From Helcococcus massiliensis (GTDB taxonomy: Bacteria; Bacillota; Clostridia; Tissierellales; Peptoniphilaceae), in contig NZ_OGVE01000001.1 in NCBI RefSeq assembly GCF_900258485.1, forward strand, positions 186,001-250,000: a stretch of DNA of 64,000 nucleotides. Direction: 5' to 3'. Position numbers and translations under genes: made by a program. Shown here in pieces: positions 7,634 through 16,182 of this stretch. Below the pieces are notes generated by a model that was not told where the DNA came from, searched no databases, and saw only the letters and a list, made by a program, of their open reading frames with translations. Numbering within the stretch: the first letter of the stretch is position 1; each line of letters opens with the position of its first letter.

Positions 7634-9581
7634 ATGAAATATCTGCCTCTTTATCATTAAATAATACTTTATAGGTTGAATTTTCAACGTCTACAACAGA
7701 AACTTTTACATATCCTTTATCATCCGCATCAGATTTCTTCAAGTTTTTATTGTATACAGTTTCTCCAGTAATTTGATTTACAATTTTTACATTGATTGGA
7801 TCATCGGCATCTTTAGGTAATAAAAGATTAAAAACATATTTCTTTTCTTTGTTTTCTGATTCTTCTTCAGAATTATCTGGTTCTGGTCCCTTGCTTATTT
7901 CTAGTACAATCTCAGTACCTTCTGCTACCTTATCTCCTGCTTTAATTGATTGGCTAATGACAACATTTTCTGCTTTGTCACTAAAAACTTTCTTTGAAGG
8001 ACCAACCTTTAACCCAGCTTTAAATAATTTAGAGTTAGCTTCATGTTCATAATTATCTAATACATCTGGAACTGTTATTAGGTCAGGTTCTTTCGGACCG
8101 GATGAAATCACTAAATCTATTTTTGCAGCTAATTCTACTTCATCACCAGCTTTAGGACTTTGTTTTATAACTGTTCCTTTTGGTTCATTGGATTCTTCTT
8201 CTAATATATTTGATATTTCAAATCCATTTTTAATAAGTAATGCTTCTGCATTTTCCTTACTTAAACCAATCAATTCAGGCATGGTGATTAATTCTTTACC
8301 CTTACTAATAATTAAATCTATTGTACTTCCCCTATCAACCTTCCTTTGAGCTTGGAATGATTGAGAAATAACATTTCCATCGGCTATATTTTTATCGAAT
8401 ATTCTTTCTTTGATATTAACTTCTAAACCTAGCTCTTCTAGTCTAGATATTGCTTCCTGTTCAGGTAAATCTATTACACTTGGCACTGTAACCATTTCAT
8501 TATCTTGACTACTTGTAATATAGTTGTCTATCAAAGCTTTTATCCCAAATATTGCTGCTATAGATAATAATATAGCTAAAGCAACTATAATAAAGGTTTT
8601 CTTAGGATTAAAATTATTTTCTTCAACTACTTCCCTTTTTGATTGATATCTTGCTTGAGGAATATTTTTGTCGAGTTTAAAATCTTGTTTCTTAGTTTTT
8701 CTTAATTCTGTTTTATCAGAACTTGAAATCATGCTTTCAGGACTCTTACCATCCTTAATTTGATTTAAATCTATCAATAAATTGCTTGCAGTTTTATATC
8801 TTTCATCTGGATTCTTTTCCATTAATTTGTTAATTACAGCAATTAAGTCAGGATTAAAATCAGGATTTATATTTTCTATTGGTTCTGCTTCTTCCTGTAT
8901 GTGCTTTACAGCAATACTTACTGGACTCTCTCCATCAAAAGGAACCTTTCCTGTTGCTAATTCATATAAGACTACACCTAAAGAATATAGGTCTGATCTA
9001 GCATCTATATTTTGACCCTTGGCTTGCTCTGGAGATATATAGTGAACTGTACCTAATATTGAAGATGTATATGTTATTGTAGCTTCATTTGAAACATGGG
9101 CTATGCCGAAGTCAGCAACTTTGACCTTATCATCCTTTGTCAACAAAATATTAGCTGGTTTTATATCCCTATGAACTACCCCTTCAATATGGGCTGTCTG
9201 TAAAGCCTTTGTAATTTGTAAACCATATTTTAGTACCCTATCGGAATCAAGCGGTGCTTCATTTTTTATAACATCTTTTAAGTTGTTTCCATCTATTTTT
9301 TCCATAACTATGTATTCAATTGGCTTACCATCAAGTTCAGTAGTTCCAGCATCATATATGGAAACTATATTGTCATCAGCTAAGGATGCTGATGCTGAAG
9401 CTTCTAATCTTAGACTATTAATAAAGTTTTTGTCATCATCTTCTAAATGTGAATATTTTAAGATTTTAATAGCTACATTTCTTGATAAGACAGTATCATA
9501 TCCATCATAAACTATGGCCATTCCACCTTTACCAATTATTTTATTTATTTTATATCTATTATTTAATATTTTACCAATCAT
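7626..9581 (-). CDS. prkC: PASTA-domain serine/threonine kinase (PrkC/PknB/Stk1)
   Basis: Membrane kinase that senses cell-wall fragments and phosphorylates division, ribosome and wall-synthesis proteins. The 651-residue protein has a cytoplasmic kinase domain (about 1-270) with glycine loop GKGGMAIVYDG, catalytic HRDIKPANILL, DFGIAH, and activation loop ending SPEQAKG. A transmembrane helix (FIIVALAILLSIAAIFGI) follows near 330-350, then three extracellular PASTA domains beginning VTVPSV, ITMPEL and ITVPDV. A further C-terminal beta-type domain of about 80 residues follows the last PASTA. The start MIGKIL (9581) fits GAGGATAATC; it overlaps the phosphatase gene by 11 bases. Confidence 0.97.
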   Translation of the reverse strand: MIGKILNNRYKINKIIGKGGMAIVYDGYDTVLSRNVAIKILKYSHLEDDDKNFINSLRLEASASASLADDNIVSIYDAGTTELDGKPIEYIVMEKIDGNNLKDVIKNEAPLDSDRVLKYGLQITKALQTAHIEGVVHRDIKPANILLTKDDKVKVADFGIAHVSNEATITYTSSILGTVHYISPEQAKGQNIDARSDLYSLGVVLYELATGKVPFDGESPVSIAVKHIQEEAEPIENINPDFNPDLIAVINKLMEKNPDERYKTASNLLIDLNQIKDGKSPESMISSSDKTELRKTKKQDFKLDKNIPQARYQSKREVVEENNFNPKKTFIIVALAILLSIAAIFGIKALIDNYITSSQDNEMVTVPSVIDLPEQEAISRLEELGLEVNIKERIFDKNIADGNVISQSFQAQRKVDRGSTIDLIISKGKELITMPELIGLSKENAEALLIKNGFEISNILEEESNEPKGTVIKQSPKAGDEVELAAKIDLVISSGPKEPDLITVPDVLDNYEHEANSKLFKAGLKVGPSKKVFSDKAENVVISQSIKAGDKVAEGTEIVLEISKGPEPDNSEEESENKEKKYVFNLLLPKDADDPINVKIVNQITGETVYNKNLKKSDADDKGYVKVSVVDVENSTYKVLFNDKEADISYE

Positions 9582-10314
9582 GATTATCCTCAATTAACTT
9601 CGCTATTGTTATAGTTATATTATCTTTACCACCAGTTGAATTAGCCATATATTTTAATATATCGCAAGATTCTCTTACATTGTATCCATTTGACAACACA
9701 TCTTCTATATCTTCATCATCTATCATATCTGTAAGACCATCACTGGCCATTAAAATAAGGTCACCATATTTCAACTTTTGCTTCTTAATATCAATCTTAT
9801 AGTTTTCTACTGCTCCTAGAGCACTTGTTATCTGATTTCTTGGATAGAAGGCTGCTTCTTCCTCTGTAATAGCTCCAGAATCCAATAGTTCTTGAACAAA
9901 AGAATGGTCTCTTGTGATTTGCTCAAGACCATTTTCATTATAGATATATAATCTACTATCACCCACATTTGCATAATATAGGGTATCATCTACAATTAGG
10001 CTCAATATCATTGTGGTACCCATACTTGAACGGCTCTTATCTTCTAAAGATTCTTTTATAATTTTATTATGGGCTAATCTTACTGATTCAGCTATTAAAT
10101 CAAATAAGTCATCAGGATCTGTCTTATGAATATTTTCTACAATATTTTTTGATATAAGATCACAAGCCAGCATAGAAGCAACTTCCCCTGCATTGTGTCC
10201 TCCCATACCATCACATATTATGAACAAAGAAAACTTACTCGTCGATTGACTGTAGTAGTTATCTTCATTATTTTTTCTAACTCTTCCCCTATCGGTAATT
10301 GTAAAATATTCCAT
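9571..10314 (-). CDS. stp: PP2C-family protein serine/threonine phosphatase (Stp/PrpC)
   Basis: Cytoplasmic Mn/Mg-dependent phosphatase that reverses the PASTA kinase. The 247-residue PP2C domain shows TDRGRVRKNNEDNYY at residue 7, ICDGMGGHNAGEVAS near 34 (metal Asp and the MGGH signature), SSMGTTM near 94, ANVGDSRLY near 115 and LMASDGLTD near 187, with GKDNITITI near 230. It overlaps the kinase gene by 11 bases in the classical stp-prkC pair. It begins 44 bases after the rsmB stop; a TATAAT sequence in the gap may give some extra initiation, but I cannot define a full promoter. Confidence 0.97.
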   Translation of the reverse strand: MEYFTITDRGRVRKNNEDNYYSQSTSKFSLFIICDGMGGHNAGEVASMLACDLISKNIVENIHKTDPDDLFDLIAESVRLAHNKIIKESLEDKSRSSMGTTMILSLIVDDTLYYANVGDSRLYIYNENGLEQITRDHSFVQELLDSGAITEEEAAFYPRNQITSALGAVENYKIDIKKQKLKYGDLILMASDGLTDMIDDEDIEDVLSNGYNVRESCDILKYMANSTGGKDNITITIAKLIEDNHDW

Positions 10315-10357
10315 AAAAACTCTCGCATAATTTTTTATATAAAATATTATAGCATAA

Positions 10358-11638
10358 TTATAGTATTTTAGTCATTTTGCATATGTAAAAACCATCACTA
10401 CTCTTATTAGGTAAAATTTCTTTATAGTCATTTCCATCAATAGGAACAATTTTAATATCTGGATGTTTATTTATAAAATCTTTTATAATATCTTGATTTT
10501 CTAATTTTCCAATTGTACAAGTAGAATATATTAAATCTCCACCTTTTTTTACATATGAATAAGCTCTATCCAATATTTCATTTTGAATACTTGCTATGCT
10601 CTTTATATCTTCATAGGTCCTGTATAGTTTGATTTCAGGTTTTCTCTTAATAACTCCTAGACCAGAGCAAGGTGCATCTACAAGTACATAATCAAATTTA
10701 TTTTCAAAATCTTCTACATTCTTACTTGCATCATAATTTTTTAAGTTATAATTTGTTAATTGAAGTCTTTGGAAATTTTCTATAATTTTATCATTCTTAC
10801 TTGTGGATATATCGTTAGCTAAAACTTCGCCAGTATTTTTCATGATTTGAGCCATATGAGTTGACTTTGAGCCTGGTGCTGCACATAAGTCCAATACTTT
10901 TGAATTTTCCTTTGGATTTACTACATTACCCACTAAAATACTTGCTTGATCTTGGATAGTAAAATATCCCTTAGCAAATTCTTCTGTATCAACTATTCCA
11001 TTTGGATTTTCTACTAGCAAAGCATCTGGACTTAAGCTTGATTCTTTAATCTCAAAATCTAGTTTTTCAAGCCTTGCTTTTAAGTCCTCATTACTTATCA
11101 AATAAGTATTTACCCTGATAGTAAAGTCTGCTTGGTCAGAGAACGACGCAACTATATCTTTGTAGTTTGTATAGTTGTCTTTTAAATACTTTATTATGTC
11201 CATATTGGTAGAATATTTTATAGACAAGTATTTATCACCTTTTTCATCTATTTCCATAATTTTTTCTTTGTTTCTGTCTAGGTTTCTCAAAACTCCATTT
11301 ATAAAACCCTTTGATTTAAAACTAAATTTTTTACATAAATTAACTGCTTCATTTATAACTGCATATGACCTACTTTCTAAAAATGTTAATTCGTAGACAG
11401 CAATTCTTAAAATATTTAATACATTTTTATCTAATTTATTTAGCTTTATCTTTGAAAGTTTACCTATCATATAATCAATATAGTAAAGATTTTCTACTAC
11501 ACCATAAACAAGTTTTCTAAATAAAGCCCTATCAATTTCAACTACCTTTTCAACTAAGTCATTTATTATTTCTGTTGAATATTGGTCTTGGTTTAATATC
11601 TTATCCAAGGCATAAACAGCCTGTCTTCTCGCTTTAAT
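10358..11638 (-). CDS. rsmB: 16S rRNA (cytosine967-C5)-methyltransferase, probable ATT start
   Basis: Methylates C967 of 16S rRNA using S-adenosylmethionine. About 426 residues: an N-terminal NusB-like domain (1-140, beginning IKARRQAVYALDKIL), then a Rossmann methyltransferase with VLDLCAAPGSKSTHMAQIM near 250, DAPCSGLGVI near 320, and the catalytic Cys motif YSTCTIGKLENQ near 375. The reading frame is open upstream to an ATG at 11686, but that stretch is the yugP terminator hairpin. A strong GGAGG at 11644-11648 points five bases ahead to an ATT codon (11636-11638) exactly where the family begins. I take ATT as the start; a TTG overlapping the GGAGG is less likely. In other Firmicutes rlmN follows here; it is absent. 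Confidence 0.92.
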   Translation of the reverse strand: MKARRQAVYALDKILNQDQYSTEIINDLVEKVVEIDRALFRKLVYGVVENLYYIDYMIGKLSKIKLNKLDKNVLNILRIAVYELTFLESRSYAVINEAVNLCKKFSFKSKGFINGVLRNLDRNKEKIMEIDEKGDKYLSIKYSTNMDIIKYLKDNYTNYKDIVASFSDQADFTIRVNTYLISNEDLKARLEKLDFEIKESSLSPDALLVENPNGIVDTEEFAKGYFTIQDQASILVGNVVNPKENSKVLDLCAAPGSKSTHMAQIMKNTGEVLANDISTSKNDKIIENFQRLQLTNYNLKNYDASKNVEDFENKFDYVLVDAPCSGLGVIKRKPEIKLYRTYEDIKSIASIQNEILDRAYSYVKKGGDLIYSTCTIGKLENQDIIKDFINKHPDIKIVPIDGNDYKEILPNKSSDGFYICKMTKIL

Positions 11639-11653
11639 AACAACCTCCAAAAT

Positions 11654-11683
11654 AAAAAAGACAATATCCGCTAAGATATTGTC
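11654..11683 (-). terminator. Strong terminator between yugP and rsmB
   Basis: Arms 11675-11683 and 11660-11668 make a perfect 9-bp stem with a 6-base loop, followed by TTTTTT on the minus strand. It starts about five bases after the yugP stop and ends only a few bases before the rsmB ribosome-binding site, so rsmB and downstream genes depend on read-through or on a promoter I cannot see. Confidence 0.88.
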
Positions 11684-11688
11684 CATTA

Positions 11689-12354
11689 TTAATTTCTATT
11701 ATTTCTCATAGACATAAATCTAAGTAGCTGTATTACGGAAACTAAAGTAGAAGCTACATATGTCATTGCTGCTGCACCTAATACTTTTTTAGTTCCTGTT
11801 TTTTCTTCACTACTTATTATACTATAATTTTCCAAATGTTTCATGGCCCTATTACTTGCATCAAATTCAACAGGTAGGGTCACAACGTGGAACAGTACTG
11901 AAGCTGAGAATAATATAATACCTAGGTCTACAAGTCCTACTATATTTAAGAATAAACCTAACATAATTAAAATAAAGGTAAATCTTGATGTAAAGTTAAC
12001 TACCGGTACTAAAGCAGATCTAAATCTTAAAAATGCATAAGCTTCATTATCCTGTATAGCATGTCCTACCTCATGGGCAGCTATTGAAACAGCAGATACC
12101 GAATCTGATCCATATACATTTTCTGAAAGTCTTATGGTTTTATCTCTTGGATCATAATGGTCTGTTAATTGACCATTTATTGGCTGTATGTCTACATCAT
12201 AAATACCATTTTGTTCTAAGATTTTTCTTGCTGCTTGCTCTCCAGTTAGTCCAGAGCTTGATCTAACTCGAGAATATTTAGCATAGTTACTAGATACTTT
12301 TGCGGATGCTAGCATAGAAACACCCATCATAATCATTAGTAATAAATAATACAT
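11689..12354 (-). CDS. Zinc metallopeptidase, YugP family (membrane-bound)
   Basis: A 221-residue integral membrane protein with the zincin motif AAHEVGHAIQD near residue 92, giving two His ligands and the catalytic Glu. Hydrophobic segments lie at the N terminus (MYYLLLMIMMGVSMLA), around 115-155 (FTFILIMLGLFLNIVGL and the following helix) and near the C terminus. Its domain is the YugP/DUF-type neutral zinc metallopeptidase often encoded beside fmt and rsmB in clostridia. Substrates are unknown. The AGGAGGATAT ribosome-binding site lies at the end of fmt, eight bases before ATG. A strong terminator follows. Confidence 0.9.
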   Translation of the reverse strand: MYYLLLMIMMGVSMLASAKVSSNYAKYSRVRSSSGLTGEQAARKILEQNGIYDVDIQPINGQLTDHYDPRDKTIRLSENVYGSDSVSAVSIAAHEVGHAIQDNEAYAFLRFRSALVPVVNFTSRFTFILIMLGLFLNIVGLVDLGIILFSASVLFHVVTLPVEFDASNRAMKHLENYSIISSEEKTGTKKVLGAAAMTYVASTLVSVIQLLRFMSMRNNRN

Positions 12355-12362
12355 ATATCCTC

Positions 12363-13298
12363 CTATTGTAAATGTACACCTATATCTATACTATTGCCCC
12401 TTAAGTAGTCTTCAATAGACATCCTTCTTTTACCAGGAAATTGTATTTCTTTTATAGCAATACATTTATCTAAACAATTAACATATATTGCTTGGTCATC
12501 ACAAGCAAATATTTTTCCTATCTCATCATCAGTATATTTATCAATTATGTTAATCTTATGTATTTTTACTTTTTCATCATTATAAACTACATAAGTTGAT
12601 GGCCAGGAAGAAAATGCCATTATTTTCGCTTGAATGTCTTCAGCCTTTTCATCAAATTTTATATGTCCCATTTCTTTAGTAATTTTTTTTGAATAAGTTG
12701 CTTGACTATGGTCTTGCTTAGTCCTATGAGCATATAAGTCATCATAATTGTTTATAGTATCAACTATTAATTGTCTAGATAAGAAAGATAAGTGATCATG
12801 GACTTCATTTATAGAAGTTTCTGGTGTAAGGTCCATATATGCAATATCTAAGACATCTCCTGTGTCCATAGATTTTTCGATAAGCATGGTGGATACACCT
12901 GTTTTACTATCTTTATTTAAAATTGCCCACTGCATAGGGGCAGCTCCCCTATATTTAGGTAAAATTGAAGAATGAATGTTTATAATCCTATCTTTGTAAG
13001 TTTCTAAAAGCTGGTCACCAATCATTTGGCCATAGGCTACTACAACAATGAAATCTGGATTTATAGAATTAATTAATTCTATAGTATCTTTTGAATTTAC
13101 ATTATCAGGTTCATAGGATTTTATCCCCAATTCTAAGGCTTTTTCTTTTACCTTAGTTGGTAAAAGTTTGTTTCTACCTCTTATCTTATCTTTACCTGTG
13201 ATTACTAATTCCACTGATATATTTGGGTCTTCATGTAAGGCTTCTAAAGAATTAACAGCAAATTCTGGTGTACCCATAAAAACTATTTTTTTAGTCAT
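12363..13298 (-). CDS. fmt: Methionyl-tRNA formyltransferase
   Basis: Formylates initiator Met-tRNA using 10-formyl-tetrahydrofolate. The 311-residue enzyme has the N-terminal Rossmann catalytic domain with VFMGTPEFA at residue 5, the substrate loop INIHSSILPKYRGAAPMQWAI near 107 (catalytic Asn, His and downstream Asp in MDTGDVL), and the C-terminal OB-like tRNA-binding domain from about 205. It lies nine bases after def; the pair handles addition and removal of the formyl group. Confidence 0.97.
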   Translation of the reverse strand: MTKKIVFMGTPEFAVNSLEALHEDPNISVELVITGKDKIRGRNKLLPTKVKEKALELGIKSYEPDNVNSKDTIELINSINPDFIVVVAYGQMIGDQLLETYKDRIINIHSSILPKYRGAAPMQWAILNKDSKTGVSTMLIEKSMDTGDVLDIAYMDLTPETSINEVHDHLSFLSRQLIVDTINNYDDLYAHRTKQDHSQATYSKKITKEMGHIKFDEKAEDIQAKIMAFSSWPSTYVVYNDEKVKIHKINIIDKYTDDEIGKIFACDDQAIYVNCLDKCIAIKEIQFPGKRRMSIEDYLRGNSIDIGVHLQ

Positions 13299-13306
13299 CT
13301 TGCCTC

Positions 13307-13825
13307 CTATTCTTCAGCTATTTCGTCGCCTTTGTCTTTAGCTAATCTTTCTCTAATCTCTTCTATATTATCATCTGTCACTTCTTCAATATATTTAGAT
13401 GTGATTAAAATACCATCTAGATGGTCGTATTCATGTTGGAAGCATTTAGCTAAAAGTCCATCAGCTTCTATAATTTGTTCTTGTCCATTTTCGTCTGTAT
13501 ATTTAGCCTTAATCCATTCTGCTCTCTCAACAGTTCCTTGGAAATTAGGTATAGATAGGCATCCTTCTATGTCAATATCACTACCTTTTCTTTCTAAAAT
13601 TTCTGGATTGATCACTTTATAGACATGGTCTTCACCAAGGTCTATAACAAATAATCTTCTTAAAACTCCAACTTGAGGACCTGCCAAACCAATACCATTA
13701 TTCTCACGCATGGTATTTACCATGTCATTTAATAGTTGTTTGATTCTTTCATCAATTTTTTTTACAGGTCTTGCTTTCTTATTTAATATTTCATCTGGAA
13801 CAAGTCTAACTACTCTTAAACTCAT
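13307..13825 (-). CDS. def: Peptide deformylase
   Basis: Removes the N-formyl group from nascent proteins. The 172-residue product carries all three motifs: GIGLAGPQVG near 43, EGCLSIPNF near 89 (metal Cys) and QHEYDHLDG near 131 (two metal His and catalytic Glu). The chosen ATG (MSLRVVRLVPDE) sits within the priA stop (TGATG) behind GGAGGAGG; a TTG one codon earlier is possible but unneeded. Translational coupling to priA is likely. Confidence 0.97.
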   Translation of the reverse strand: MSLRVVRLVPDEILNKKARPVKKIDERIKQLLNDMVNTMRENNGIGLAGPQVGVLRRLFVIDLGEDHVYKVINPEILERKGSDIDIEGCLSIPNFQGTVERAEWIKAKYTDENGQEQIIEADGLLAKCFQHEYDHLDGILITSKYIEEVTDDNIEEIRERLAKDKGDEIAEE

Positions 13826-16182
13826 CAATCCTCCTCCAATTTAAAATTAACATATACTTTTTGGTCTCTGAAATTTCTAAGTACATTTGCAAGCTTTATT
13901 AAATCATTTTTATTGTAAGATTTTATAATAATATCAAACCTATACCTATTGTTGATTTTTTCAATCAAACTAGGTGTTGGTCCGGTTATTTCAATAATAT
14001 CTGCAGATTTTTTACGTATAAATTCATTAGTTTTTTGGGCTATCTTCCTACCAAAATTAATGGCATAAAACCTATCTTTTGACGATATATTTATATTTAA
14101 AATCTTTACATATGGTGGATAGTGAAATGTTTTTCTTGAGCCAATCTCCTCTTTATAATATTTTTTATAATCATGGTCTGCTGCATTTTTAATAGCATAA
14201 TGATCTACATTATATGTTTGTATTAAAACATTTCCACCAACATTCCCCCTGCCTGATCTTCCTGCTACTTGGGTAATCAAATTAAAAGTCTTTTCACCAG
14301 ACCTAAAGTCAGGAATATTTAAACTAACATCAGCAGATATGATACCAACTACAGATACATTTGGGAAATCTAAACCCTTGGCCAACATCTGAGTACCTAT
14401 GAGTATATCAATTTCATGGTCATTCATTTTCCTGTAAATTTCTTCATAGTCATCCTTCTTTGATGTGGTATCTGCGTCCATTCTTCTGACCCTAGTATGA
14501 GGAAACATCTTTTTCGTTTCCATTTCAAGCATTTCTGTTCCTGCTCCAAATTCCTTTATCCAAGTAGAGCCGCAATTAATACATCTTTTTTGCTTTTGTG
14601 CAGTCCTACCACAATAGTGGCAAATAAGTCTTTCTTTTGACATATGGTAAGTCATAGCTACATCACAAGCTTCACACTTGTGGACATATCCGCATTTTCT
14701 ACAAAATACAAAGGAAGAATATCCTCTCTTATTTAAGAACAAAATTATTTGTTCTTTATTTGCTAAAGCTTTTTCAATCTTTTCTTGTAGGTCAAGTGAA
14801 AACATACTAAAATTATTCTTCTTTAATTCTTCTCTCATGTCTACAATTTCAATGTTAGGCATAGGAAGATTGTTTACCCTGTTATTGAGTTCCAATAATC
14901 TTATTTTTCCTTTTTGCACTTCATAATAAGATTTGATTGAAGGTGTAGCACTAGCTAATAAAAGCTTAGCCTTATGATATTTGACACGCAATTTCGCAAT
15001 TTCTATAGCAGAGTATTTTGGATTTTTATCTGATTTATATGAATCTTCATGTTCTTCATCAATCACTATTAATCCGATATTTTCAAAGGGAGCAAAAATT
15101 GCTGACCTAGCACCGATTACAATTTTTACCTCTTTATTTTTTATCATCCTCCATTGGTCAGCTCTTTCTGAAAGTGTGAGCTTTGAATGAAGGACTGCTA
15201 TTTGATTTCCAAACCTACCCTGAAACCTTGCAATTGTCTGTGGTGTAAGAGATATCTCAGGAACTAGGATAATAGCTTCTTTGCCATCGTTAATACATTT
15301 TTCAACAAGTTGTAAGTATATCTCTGTTTTACCAGACCCGGTAACCCCATGTAAAAGAAAAGTATTATCTTCACTATTTAATATCTCTGTATACACCCTC
15401 TCTTGGTCAGGGTTTAATTTTATTTTTTTAAAATCTTCTACCTTATCAAGCACCTTCCTATAAACTTTTTCTTTTTTTATAGTAATAAGGTCTTTTTCTA
15501 GTAAGGAATTTAAGCTTGCTGTACTAGTTTTAGTTTTTTCTAATAAAACTTTTTTATCTGATGGTCCTTGGTCTTGCAAATAATCTAATAAAGCTTTTTG
15601 TTTATGTGAATTTTTTCTTATTTTGTCCTTATAGTTATTGTCTAGCAAATATACAGTTTCTTTATATTTGATACTTGATTTACCCATTAAGGAAATATAT
15701 GACTCTAAATAATCTTTTTTACTTAAATCACTTATTTCTGATTTCTTATATTTCCCTGGAAATTCTTTTTCGATATCTTCAAAGCTTTTATAGTCTATTA
15801 AAAAATTGTACAAGCCTTCATCTATAGATTTTAATGATTCTCTAGATTTAAAAAACTCTTTAACCTTGTCAGCAGAACCTGGTGGTAATACTGTATTTAT
15901 AGCTGAAGAGTAATCAGACAAATTATTTTTAATCATATATAAGGCTATATCTAATAACTCTTTAGATATAAGAGGTTTAGAATCCAAAACTTCTGTAATT
16001 TTTTTAGCTGGAAAATCTGGTTTTCCCTTAATCTCTTCGACAACTATGCCTATTCTTTTTACATCTGCATTACCAAAAGGTACTATAACCCTAGTACCTA
16101 ATTCTAACTTTTCATCAGATGCATAGGTAAATAACCTATCTAAAAATGAAGTTTTTGATTTTACTATAAGCTTATAAAACAT
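13825..16182 (-). CDS. priA: Primosomal protein N' (replication restart helicase PriA)
   Basis: ATP-dependent 3'-5' helicase that recognises stalled forks and reloads the replisome. The 785-residue protein has an N-terminal 3'-DNA-binding domain (about 1-100), helicase motif I GVTGSGKTEIYL near 277, motif II IDEEHEDSYK near 372, and a zinc module with four CxxC pairs from CRKCGYVHKC to CINCGS. Motif V/VI follows (GTQMLAKGLDFPNV, QVAGRSGRG). It overlaps coaBC by 11 bases upstream and def downstream. Confidence 0.97.
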   Translation of the reverse strand: MFYKLIVKSKTSFLDRLFTYASDEKLELGTRVIVPFGNADVKRIGIVVEEIKGKPDFPAKKITEVLDSKPLISKELLDIALYMIKNNLSDYSSAINTVLPPGSADKVKEFFKSRESLKSIDEGLYNFLIDYKSFEDIEKEFPGKYKKSEISDLSKKDYLESYISLMGKSSIKYKETVYLLDNNYKDKIRKNSHKQKALLDYLQDQGPSDKKVLLEKTKTSTASLNSLLEKDLITIKKEKVYRKVLDKVEDFKKIKLNPDQERVYTEILNSEDNTFLLHGVTGSGKTEIYLQLVEKCINDGKEAIILVPEISLTPQTIARFQGRFGNQIAVLHSKLTLSERADQWRMIKNKEVKIVIGARSAIFAPFENIGLIVIDEEHEDSYKSDKNPKYSAIEIAKLRVKYHKAKLLLASATPSIKSYYEVQKGKIRLLELNNRVNNLPMPNIEIVDMREELKKNNFSMFSLDLQEKIEKALANKEQIILFLNKRGYSSFVFCRKCGYVHKCEACDVAMTYHMSKERLICHYCGRTAQKQKRCINCGSTWIKEFGAGTEMLEMETKKMFPHTRVRRMDADTTSKKDDYEEIYRKMNDHEIDILIGTQMLAKGLDFPNVSVVGIISADVSLNIPDFRSGEKTFNLITQVAGRSGRGNVGGNVLIQTYNVDHYAIKNAADHDYKKYYKEEIGSRKTFHYPPYVKILNINISSKDRFYAINFGRKIAQKTNEFIRKKSADIIEITGPTPSLIEKINNRYRFDIIIKSYNKNDLIKLANVLRNFRDQKVYVNFKLEED

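Noticed and set aside
11639-11686. ATG-started N-terminal extension of rsmB (MDNILADIVFF...)
   Set aside because: The extension is the translated terminator hairpin of the preceding gene.
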